From contig JADJPF010000003.1 of the NCBI GenBank assembly GCA_016713405.1, positions 186,001 to 250,000 on the forward strand: DNA of 64,000 nt. Direction: 5' to 3'. A model generated the notes under the pieces. It did no database searches. It saw nothing but the letters and a program-made list of their open reading frames with translations, and had not been told where the DNA came from. The stretch comes from Blastocatellia bacterium (lineage in GTDB: Bacteria; Acidobacteriota; Blastocatellia; Chloracidobacteriales; JADJPF01). Each line of letters starts with the position of its first letter. Within the stretch, counting starts at the first letter, position 1. A program made the translations under genes and the position numbers. Shown piece after piece: positions 19,006 to 26,033 of this stretch.

Positions 19006-19011
19006 AAGCTT

Positions 19012-20451
19012 TTAGCTTTCTTGCTCTAAAGAACTATCATCCGTTTCATCAGTTAAACCATGTTTTTTCATAAGGCTATAAAGCCTAGCTCGGTAAATAC
19101 CTAAGCTTTTGGCTGCTGCAACTTTATTCCAATTAGTTTTTTCTAAAACATATAAAATCGCTTTTTTTTCTATTTCATCCAAAGAAAAATTTGTTAATTC
19201 TTTGCTACTAAAAACTAAATCATCTATAGAGCTTTTTTGCTCCACTACGCTAGTAACGTTACTGTTAACAATTTCTGACATTCGCTCTAAATAAATATTT
19301 GCAGGGCGAATTTCTTCTTCACGACAAAGCAAAACGGCTCTTTCTAAAACATTATGTAGCTCTCTAACATTACCGGGCCAACTATAGCTATACATTAGCT
19401 CATAAGCATCAGGTGTAATTCCTACAATTTTCTTTTGGTATTTTTCATTAAAACGTTTGATAAAAGTTTCTGCTAGAAGCGGTATTTCCTCTAAACGCTG
19501 TTTTAGAGGAGGAATTTTTATAGTAATAGTATTAATACGGTAAAAAAGATCCTGTCTCATTGTGCCTTTTTCTACAGATTGGTTTAAGTCTCGATTAGTA
19601 GAGCAAATTAAACGAAAATCTGCTGGTATTTCCTTACTACTTCCTACTTGGCGGTAGCTACGATTTTCTAAGATACGTAGCAGCTTAGGTTGTAATTCTA
19701 TAGGCATTTCGCCTATTTCATCTAGTAGCAATGAGCCACCATTAGCAGCACCAATTAGCCCTTGTTTAGCATCTACAGCACCAGTAAAAGCCCCCTTTAG
19801 ATGTCCAAAAAGTTCAGACTCAAAAAGGTCTTTTGGTAGTGCAGCACAATTTACTTTAATAAAACTTTTCTTAGCTCGTAAACTATTGTAATGAATAGCA
19901 TTAGCAACAAGTTCTTTTCCCGTGCCAGATTCACCAATAATTAGCACATTTGCATCCGTCCCAGCAACTAAATCAATGGTTTCAAAGACTTCTTGCATCG
20001 CCTGACTGCTACCAATAATAGAATAATATTCATTATTTTTTCTAAGCTGTTTTCTAAGGTTTTCTGATTCAGCAACTAGCATTCGACGTTCTAAAGCTTT
20101 GCTAACTAGTAGTTCTAGCTGTTCAGCATCAACAGGTTTTTCTAAAAAGTAATAAGCTCCTATTTTAATAGCTTCAATGGCTCGTGCTAGCGTTCCATGT
20201 GCTGAAATGACAATAACTTCTGTAGTAGGACAATGCTCTTTAGCAAAACGAATAATGTCAAAACCATCTCCATCAGGCAGATTAAGATCTGTCAAAATCA
20301 AGTCAAAATCATCATTCTTAATAGTATTTATCCCACTAGTTAAGGTTTCAGCTATTGTCACATCATAATTTAGGCTAACTAAAACTCGCCGCAAGGCTTT
20401 AGTTATCAGGTTGTCATCATCTATGCAAAGTATCTTGGGGAGAGATTTCAT
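19012..20451 (-). CDS. NtrC-family sigma-54-dependent response regulator
   Basis: A 479-residue enhancer-binding protein. The receiver domain has the acidic cluster D11-D13 and phospho-acceptor Asp55 (LILTDLNLPDGDG); the AAA+ domain has GESGTGKELVANAIHY (Walker A), the ELFGHLKGAFTGA loop that contacts sigma-54, and LLLDEIGEMP (Walker B); the C-terminal Fis-type helix-turn-helix is KKAILYVLEKTNWNKVAAAK then SLGIYRARLYSLMKKHG. Intact GAFTGA means it can activate sigma-54 promoters; targets are unknown. Convergent with the sensor kinase, an unusual arrangement for a cognate pair. Confidence 0.93.
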   Translation of the reverse strand: MKSLPKILCIDDDNLITKALRRVLVSLNYDVTIAETLTSGINTIKNDDFDLILTDLNLPDGDGFDIIRFAKEHCPTTEVIVISAHGTLARAIEAIKIGAYYFLEKPVDAEQLELLVSKALERRMLVAESENLRKQLRKNNEYYSIIGSSQAMQEVFETIDLVAGTDANVLIIGESGTGKELVANAIHYNSLRAKKSFIKVNCAALPKDLFESELFGHLKGAFTGAVDAKQGLIGAANGGSLLLDEIGEMPIELQPKLLRILENRSYRQVGSSKEIPADFRLICSTNRDLNQSVEKGTMRQDLFYRINTITIKIPPLKQRLEEIPLLAETFIKRFNEKYQKKIVGITPDAYELMYSYSWPGNVRELHNVLERAVLLCREEEIRPANIYLERMSEIVNSNVTSVVEQKSSIDDLVFSSKELTNFSLDEIEKKAILYVLEKTNWNKVAAAKSLGIYRARLYSLMKKHGLTDETDDSSLEQES

Positions 20452-20508
20452 AAATTTCGCTTGTTTAATTGCTAATTTTATTTAGACATAAACTTTATAT
20501 TAGAACAT

Positions 20509-20548
20509 CAAAAACAACTGAGAGAAACTTTGACTCCCAGTTGTTTTT
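20509..20548 (-). terminator. Terminator after the OmpA-like gene
   Basis: A dyad of ten perfect pairs (AAAACAACTG at 20511-20520 and CAGTTGTTTT at 20538-20547), extended inwards by an almost complementary AGAG/CTCC segment. A-rich and T-rich arms flank it, so it could work in both directions; the position suits the minus-strand gene ending at 20581. Confidence 0.75.
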
Positions 20549-20580
20549 AACATTTTGCTTTTTATAACTAGAAAATCTCT

Positions 20581-21333
20581 TTAAGGCAAGACATTTAACT
20601 GCCCTGATTTAATGCCTTCATTAACAAGTAATCTAATTTCTACACGTCGGTTTTCTGCACGACCAGATTTTGTCTTATTATCAGAAATAGGTTTAATTTC
20701 TCCTACACCTACCATATTTATTTTATAAGACGGAACATCTTTTTCTACTAGGTATTGAAACACAGATTGTGCGCGTAGTTGGCTAAGTTTACGATTAGCA
20801 TCAACACTACCTGTAGCATCTGTAAAACCTTTAACTTCTAGTATATAGCCATTTTGTCCTAAAATTTCATTTACTATTGCATCTAGTTTTGCTTTGCTTT
20901 CATTTGTTAAGGTGTGTTGGTTAAGTTTAAAGTTAATGGTTATAATTTGTTGCTCTTGCCAATTATCTAGTTTATTTACTCGGCCATCTACCTTAGCAGT
21001 TTCTGCCAGAGATTCTTGTTTAGCTAAAGAAGCTTGGCGTTTTGCTTCTTCTTTTGCATCTTCAATACCACGACTGCTACGTTCATCTAAGTCTGAAAGG
21101 TCTGTTTGTAATTTTTTAGTTGTTGTATCCAAAGTATTTGCTTGGTTTTCTAAGTTATCTGTTTTGTCTTTTAGCCCTCTTACACCGCTTTCTAGCTCTG
21201 TTGCCCGACCTTCTATCGGCGAAACCCTTTCATTTACAGTAGTTCGGACATATTTTTTGCTAGCACAAGCTGGAGCAAAAGTTAAAAAAAGCATTAGTGC
21301 AAACATTAAACTAGTAATAGATTTGATAGACAT
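20581..21333 (-). CDS. OmpA-family peptidoglycan-associated lipoprotein
   Basis: A 250-residue lipoprotein. The signal ends in FAPAC (lipobox), followed by a coiled coil with heptad LxxxTxxL patterns (about residues 40-115), and a C-terminal OmpA domain: ITINFKLNQHTLTNESKAKL, then LEVKGFTDATGSVDANRKLS, RAQSVFQYLVEK and ENRRVEIRLL. The GFTDATG and the RAENRRV segments hold the Asp and Arg that bind the meso-DAP of peptidoglycan. The predicted role is tethering the outer membrane to the wall, with the coiled coil as a periplasmic spacer. A G-rich ribosome binding site precedes the ATG. Confidence 0.9.
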   Translation of the reverse strand: MSIKSITSLMFALMLFLTFAPACASKKYVRTTVNERVSPIEGRATELESGVRGLKDKTDNLENQANTLDTTTKKLQTDLSDLDERSSRGIEDAKEEAKRQASLAKQESLAETAKVDGRVNKLDNWQEQQIITINFKLNQHTLTNESKAKLDAIVNEILGQNGYILEVKGFTDATGSVDANRKLSQLRAQSVFQYLVEKDVPSYKINMVGVGEIKPISDNKTKSGRAENRRVEIRLLVNEGIKSGQLNVLP

Positions 21334-21381
21334 TTTAAGAAATCCCCCTCATTTTTAAGTAAGTCCTTTAAGTATTAAAAT

Positions 21382-21864
21382 TTATTCCCCTGTAGTCGTT
21401 TCATCTATGTTTACTTTCCAGCGATTATTTTCTTTCGTTAAGCTAATTCGGGCATAACTAGGCGCATTGCTAGCTTTAACCTCTAAACTAGCTTGATCTG
21501 TTAAGATAGTTTCATTACGAAAATCAAATGATGTTACATTATTAGCTAACATTCCTTGAGCATCTTGGTCAACAATGCGTTTTAGAGCTTGATCTAAGTT
21601 AAGGTTTGTACTTGTGCTAGCTTGTTGTAGGTTTGTTAGGCTTCTTTGAGATAAGTTTTCTCTAACAACTCGGTAATTTCGCTCGCGTACAGCTTCTAGG
21701 AAATTTTTAGTAACTTCTGTTGGTGTAGCAATTTTTTCCGCTACTACAACAGGTTCAGTTTTAGGACTAGTGTTTTTTACATTAGTTGCTTGTGTGCTGC
21801 TACAACCTGTTAACGCCAAAGCAGAGACAAAAATAAGCAGACAAATACTATTAAGCCATTTCAT
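21382..21864 (-). CDS. Lipoprotein with DUF4878/NTF2-like fold
   Basis: A 160-residue lipoprotein with lipobox ALTGC. After a short linker, TPTEVTKNFLEAVRERNYRV begins an NTF2-like module of about 100 residues ending with RISLTKENNRWKVNID, as in DUF4878 lipoproteins. No catalytic residues are evident. The ATG is chosen because GGAGG lies eight bases upstream; the longer open frame starts inside that ribosome binding site. The gene sits between two other envelope protein genes on the same strand. Confidence 0.75.
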   Translation of the reverse strand: MKWLNSICLLIFVSALALTGCSSTQATNVKNTSPKTEPVVVAEKIATPTEVTKNFLEAVRERNYRVVRENLSQRSLTNLQQASTSTNLNLDQALKRIVDQDAQGMLANNVTSFDFRNETILTDQASLEVKASNAPSYARISLTKENNRWKVNIDETTTGE

Positions 21865-21901
21865 TTTGGTATCCTCCAAAGTTAATTTTTATTTTTTGCT
21901 G

Positions 21902-21939
21902 AAAAAAAGAGTCACCTTAAAAACCTTCTTTAAGGTGAC
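21902..21939 (-). terminator. Intrinsic terminator after the glycine-zipper gene
   Basis: Perfect 11-base-pair stem (21929-21939 with 21911-21921, seven-base loop) followed on the minus strand by a run of seven T. It ends transcription of the gene stopping at 21957. Confidence 0.9.
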
Positions 21940-21956
21940 TTATTCCAAGAACAGCG

Positions 21957-22586
21957 TTAATAGGGATTAGAGAGTTGCACTAGTGAATTACTACCATTAG
22001 CTAACAGACTGCCAACCATCGCCCCTTGAGGGCCGCTTAATCTTTGATATGGATCATTACTAAAATTAACATTTCTAATTAGATTAGGATTATTAATACT
22101 AGCATTATTACCGCTAATATTTTGCGCAGGTACTTCCCTATTAGCAAAATTTACTGGTCGAGTTTGTGGGTTACGACTTGGAGCTTTTAAGTCATTACGA
22201 GTTAAAGCATAAAGCGTAGAGCTACCACCACCAATTAAAGCACCAATTCCAGCACCTTTTTTGCCACCTATTGCAGCACCAAGACCAGTGCCTACAAGAC
22301 TACCAGCAGCAATTGTGCTAACCATACGGGTTTTACGACCATAGCCAGAGTCACGTTTAGCAAGTGAATGTGCTGTTAAAGCACCGCCGCCTATTAACGC
22401 ACCAGCAGCAGCCCCTCGACCACCGCCTATTAATGCACCAACTCCGGCCCCAAGTGCTGTACCAACACCAATTTTTGCAGCAGTCCTAGTTTTTGAATCA
22501 CGTCGCTTTGTTTCTCTAGCTATTGCTGGAGACATTACAGTTATTATTAATATGAATGAAATGATTACTGAAGAAAGCTTATTCAT
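21957..22586 (-). CDS. Secreted glycine-zipper protein
   Basis: A 209-residue protein with a Sec signal peptide (cleavage near SPAIARE). Two duplicated glycine-zipper segments follow, each of the form GTALGAGVGALIGGGRGAAA and GTGLGAAIGGKKGAGIGALI, separated by about 50 residues; such Gly-x-x-x-Gly helices pack in membranes. The last 70 residues are Asn/Pro-rich and disordered. Domain type is clear, role unknown; similar proteins are outer membrane or stress-linked in other bacteria. Confidence 0.75.
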   Translation of the reverse strand: MNKLSSVIISFILIITVMSPAIARETKRRDSKTRTAAKIGVGTALGAGVGALIGGGRGAAAGALIGGGALTAHSLAKRDSGYGRKTRMVSTIAAGSLVGTGLGAAIGGKKGAGIGALIGGGSSTLYALTRNDLKAPSRNPQTRPVNFANREVPAQNISGNNASINNPNLIRNVNFSNDPYQRLSGPQGAMVGSLLANGSNSLVQLSNPY

Positions 22587-22634
22587 TGCGATACCTCCTA
22601 AGTAAAATTTTTATAACTGTTTGAAAATTAAAAG

Positions 22635-22680
22635 TTTATTTATTTTATTTATTTTATTTATTTTATTTATTTATTTTTTA
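22635..22680. repeat. TTTA/TTTTA microsatellite
   Basis: About 46 bases of alternating TTTA and TTTTA units just upstream of the glycine-zipper gene start. Such slipped-strand tracts can vary in length; here it lies between about 50 and 95 bases from the start codon and might alter promoter spacing, which is only a possibility. Confidence 0.8.
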
Positions 22681-22907
22681 TCTTTACTTGCCCTTAGATA
22701 TAATCAAATGGTGTGCCATAAATAAAGATTTTCTATAAGCTATTTATTTAATAACTAATTAGCTAAATTCCAAGCTGAAAATAATAAAAAGAGGTAAAAT
22801 CTAAAGCAAGTTATTGTATGCTTTTTAGACAGGCTGTATTAAATCAATACAAAGCTGAGAAATAAAAATGTCTTGAGGTTAAATTTCGTTGCAATTGTTT
22901 ACTATAA

Positions 22908-22964
22908 CTGGGAGCGCAAGATTTTACTGGCAGGTAGGCAAAAAGCTTGACATCGCACTCCCAG
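22908..22964. repeat. Palindromic element with REP-like ends, copy 3
   Basis: The ends are inverted: CTGGGAGCGC at 22908-22917 and GCACTCCCAG at 22955-22964, one mismatch. The left end, with the preceding TAA, is identical to the start of the repeat at 32873-32885 (TAACTGGGAGCGC), so it is related to the REP-like family but has a longer, different core. Confidence 0.55.
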
Positions 22965-23015
22965 CCAAGCATATTTACTTAAATTATTTTAAGACAGACA
23001 AGTACAGCTTATTAT

Positions 23016-23303
23016 TTACTTAATAAACCGTACTCCTAAACGAAACATATCTGACTCTTTATCAAGTGTTGCGCTAACAACTTCTGCTTTTAATAAAATT
23101 TTGTTGCCTCTATCAATAATAATTTTGCTTTTTAGTGGGACTAAAGAATAAGTGAATAGTGCGGCTCCATGTTCAGTAATATCTAAAATTACAGCAAATT
23201 GCTCTTCTGCTTTTTTATTATTGGCTTCTTTAAATTTTATTAGAGTATTTGTTTCTTCGCGGATTTCTCGCCTGTGTTCTATTAAATTAGTTGTGGCTAA
23301 CAT
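23016..23303 (-). CDS. PilZ domain protein
   Basis: A 95-residue single-domain PilZ protein, a c-di-GMP effector fold. The c-di-GMP motif R-x-x-x-R is seen as RREIR (about residues 11-15) and the D/N-x-S-x-x-G motif appears as DITEHGAAL (about residue 43), with Thr in place of Ser; the domain ends FRLGVRFIK. Binding of c-di-GMP is plausible but not certain given the substitution. It stands alone. A second PilZ protein is at 59478. Confidence 0.8.
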   Translation of the reverse strand: MLATTNLIEHRREIREETNTLIKFKEANNKKAEEQFAVILDITEHGAALFTYSLVPLKSKIIIDRGNKILLKAEVVSATLDKESDMFRLGVRFIK

Positions 23304-23508
23304 AACCCCTCCTTTTATAGGCTGAAAGTTATTTTTCTAACTAGCAATCAACATACCAAAGAAAATCAAAAGCTTTGTTTATATAACTTATTGCTTTGAC
23401 TATAGTTATAATAAAAGCTTTAATCAAAAATTTCCTAATTGTCAAAATCTCTCTTTTCTATAAAGGTTTTAAGAGCAAATTTCCACAATAGAGTTGGATA
23501 AAGATTTT

Positions 23509-24276
23509 CTAGCTTTGGTTCCTTTCATAAATTAGCTTAAGACCTTCTAACAGCAAATCATCGTCTATTATTTCAATAATTGCCGAACCTTTGCCGATTA
23601 ATGGAGCTAGCCCGCCTGTTGCAATCACAGTTTTTTGTGGCCCTAGTTCATCAATCATTCTAGTTAAAATTCCGTCTACTAGGCCAATATAGCCAAAATA
23701 AAGTCCTGATTGAATGCTCATAATTGTAGAAGTACCAACAACTTTTTCAGGATGACGAATCTGCACCCTAGGCAATCGAGAAGCACGTAAAAATAAAGCT
23801 TCTGAAGAAATTTGAACACCTGGCGTAATAACTCCGCCTAGATAATCGCCTGCTGGAGAAATTGCGTCAAATGTCGTTGCTGTTCCAAAATCTACAACAA
23901 TGCAAGGCCCTCCGTATTTGTGAAAGGCTGCAACAGCGTTAACAACGCGGTCAGCACCTACGGCTTGAGGTGTATCATAGTGTATTTTAATTCCAGAATT
24001 TTTTTCAGGTTCAACAAAAAGTGGCTCAATTTCAAAATAAGTTATCGCCATTTTATATAAAGTAAAATTTAGGGTTGGCACTACAGAAGAAATTGCAATA
24101 GCTTTTATAGCTGTAAAATCTAGTTTTGCTAAAGTAAAAAGATTACGACATAAAATACCATACTCGTCTATAGTCCGATCTCGCTCTGTGGTAAGCCGCC
24201 AACGGGCTACAATCTCATCTCCTGCATAAACACCTAACACAGTATTTGTATTTCCTACATCCATCACTAATAACAT
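23509..24276 (-). CDS. coaX: Type III pantothenate kinase
   Basis: CoaX phosphorylates pantothenate, the first step of coenzyme A synthesis. The 255 residues fit the family. MLLVMDVGNTNTVLGVY is the phosphate-binding N-terminus, GADRVVNAVAAFHKYG (about residue 103) binds pantothenate, VVDFGTATTFD carries the second phosphate motif, and GGVITPGVQIS completes the site. Type III enzymes are not inhibited by CoA and need a monovalent cation. It overlaps the end of birA by ten bases, so the two are translationally coupled. Confidence 0.95.
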   Translation of the reverse strand: MLLVMDVGNTNTVLGVYAGDEIVARWRLTTERDRTIDEYGILCRNLFTLAKLDFTAIKAIAISSVVPTLNFTLYKMAITYFEIEPLFVEPEKNSGIKIHYDTPQAVGADRVVNAVAAFHKYGGPCIVVDFGTATTFDAISPAGDYLGGVITPGVQISSEALFLRASRLPRVQIRHPEKVVGTSTIMSIQSGLYFGYIGLVDGILTRMIDELGPQKTVIATGGLAPLIGKGSAIIEIIDDDLLLEGLKLIYERNQS

Positions 24277-25088
24277 ATTGTTTCCCCTTCGCTAGTTATT
24301 TCATTGCCATAAAGAATTATTTCTTGACCTGTTGAATCTTTTATTTTTAGCGCACCTGTCTCTAATAACCCATCTGTAACAGCTAAAACTTCTTTATTAT
24401 TTAATATAACTTTTATTTTCTTACCTTTAGCAAAACTTGATAATTCTTCCCATCTTTTTAGAATATTATCAGACTTAATGTTCAATATTTGATACCAATA
24501 ATCTAATTTTTTAAGTAGCAAGTCCAAAAAGTTGTCTCTATCGACTATTAAGCCTGTAGCCAAATAAATTGATGTTGGCAAGCGGTTAAAATTTCCTTCA
24601 GGAAAAGACTTTTGAGATAGGTTAACTCCAATGCCTACAATAATATAATTTAAGTTACTATCCTTAAAAGAGCTTTCAATTAAAATTCCTGATACTTTGC
24701 AATTATTTATGAGGATGTCATTGGGCCATTTTATATCAATAGCAACGGGGCAACTTTCCATAATGGCTTCTGCTGTAGCAACAGCCGACATCAAAGAAAT
24801 TAGAGGAAAGCTTTTTAGATCAAGTTTTGGCGTAAGTAGCAAGGAAAAATAGCAACCTTCTCCAGTGGCAGAATACCAAGAACGCTGCATTCTGCCACGT
24901 CCAGCCGTTTGCATATCGGCCAATGCTCCTACACCTTCTAAAGGGTTTTGACTAGCTTCTATTTGGGCATTTTGAGCATATTTTTTTAGGAAAGTGTTAG
25001 TTGAATCTATTTGCTCAAAATGAAAAATTTTTGCAGAAAAACTTGCTAAATTTTTAGAAATAATTCTTTTTGGAGTTTCTTCAACCAT
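24267..25088 (-). CDS. birA: Biotin-[acetyl-CoA-carboxylase] ligase, class I
   Basis: BirA makes biotinyl-AMP and attaches biotin to carboxylase carrier proteins. The 273-residue form lacks the N-terminal DNA-binding domain of E. coli BirA, so it should not act as a repressor. Motifs: DSTNTFLKKYA, then the adenylate loop ADMQTAGRGRMQRSWYS (GRGR-x-x), IKWPNDILINNCKVSGILIE (catalytic Lys in K-W-P-N-D) and a C-terminal SH3-like cap. It sits 12 bases after nadC and overlaps coaX. An acyl-CoA carboxylase subunit that would need a biotinylated partner is encoded at 37483. Confidence 0.95.
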   Translation of the reverse strand: MVEETPKRIISKNLASFSAKIFHFEQIDSTNTFLKKYAQNAQIEASQNPLEGVGALADMQTAGRGRMQRSWYSATGEGCYFSLLLTPKLDLKSFPLISLMSAVATAEAIMESCPVAIDIKWPNDILINNCKVSGILIESSFKDSNLNYIIVGIGVNLSQKSFPEGNFNRLPTSIYLATGLIVDRDNFLDLLLKKLDYWYQILNIKSDNILKRWEELSSFAKGKKIKVILNNKEVLAVTDGLLETGALKIKDSTGQEIILYGNEITSEGETICY

Positions 25089-25100
25089 AAAAACAGCAAG

Positions 25101-25961
25101 TTAATAGCCCAAGCCTATCTTAAAACTAATATCAACAGCCGGGGCAGAATGAGTTATTGCGCCAATAGAAATTAGGTCTACGCCTGCTTTAGCATATTCA
25201 GCAACATTTTCTAAAGTGATGCCTCCAGAGGCTTCTAGTAAGATATATTTTCCTCGTTCGCTTTTTCTAACAATTTCAACAGCTTCTTTAACCTGCGAAG
25301 GCTTCATATTGTCTAACATAATAATATCTGCACCAAAATTAATAGCCTCGTTTAATTGTTCAAAGCTGGCTACTTCTACTTCAATTTTATGTAGATGCCC
25401 TGCACGTTCACGAGCGCGTTTTATTGCCGTTTCAATGCCGCCAGCTAGCAAAATATGGTTATCTTTAATTAATATGCCATCATCCAAGCCAAAGCGATGA
25501 TTATATCCGCCACCTATTAAAACAGCATATTTATCAATCATTCGTAATCCTGGCATAGTTTTACGTGTATCAACAATTCTAGCTGAAGTGCCTTCAGTAG
25601 CAGCAACATATTGACTTGTGAGCGTAGCAATACCAGACATTCTTTGCATTAAATTTAACGCCAAACGTTCGCCCATTAGCAAGGTTGTAGCAGGCCCGTC
25701 TAAGCGAGCAATTTCTGTGTTAGCTTTTACTCGTTCACCTTCATAAACAAAGGCTTCCAGTTGTAATTCTGCATCCAAACAAGTAAATACAGTTTCAGCA
25801 ACTTCTAAACCAGCAACAATCATTTCTTGTTTAGCTAAAAATTTTCCTCTACCCCGCGTAGCCTCAAGCACTGTTGATTGTGTGGTAATATCGCCACGTC
25901 CAAGATCTTCACTAAGAAAACTAGTAATTGAATCAAAAAGTAAATTTTTATCTATCTGCAT
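25101..25961 (-). CDS. nadC: Nicotinate-nucleotide pyrophosphorylase (carboxylating)
   Basis: NadC converts quinolinate and PRPP to nicotinate mononucleotide in de novo NAD synthesis. The 286 residues fit the family. EDLGRGDITTQSTV near the start, ALNLMQRMSGIATLTSQYV, DTRKTMPGLRMIDKYAVLIG (the T-R-K-T-x-P-G-x-R signature), HRFGLDDGILIKDNHI and LLEASGGITLENV are all present. It is the first gene of nadC-birA-coaX and lies 72 bases after valS. Confidence 0.96.
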   Translation of the reverse strand: MQIDKNLLFDSITSFLSEDLGRGDITTQSTVLEATRGRGKFLAKQEMIVAGLEVAETVFTCLDAELQLEAFVYEGERVKANTEIARLDGPATTLLMGERLALNLMQRMSGIATLTSQYVAATEGTSARIVDTRKTMPGLRMIDKYAVLIGGGYNHRFGLDDGILIKDNHILLAGGIETAIKRARERAGHLHKIEVEVASFEQLNEAINFGADIIMLDNMKPSQVKEAVEIVRKSERGKYILLEASGGITLENVAEYAKAGVDLISIGAITHSAPAVDISFKIGLGY

Positions 25962-26033
25962 TAATAAATCCCTGAATAATTAAAATATAGATTGGGTGGA
26001 AGTTGGCTAGCAAAAAAACTAGCCAACCAAATT

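Larger units (their letters stand above)
22587..23015. other. Intergenic gap with two repeats
   Basis: A 429-base gap between two minus-strand genes. It holds an ATTTT-type microsatellite and a palindromic element (both listed), and no recognisable gene. Confidence 0.6.

Noticed and set aside
20894..21358. Plus-strand open frame opposite the OmpA-like gene
   Set aside because: Ser/Leu-rich shadow of the coiled-coil region; the OmpA frame has lipobox and peptidoglycan-binding motif.
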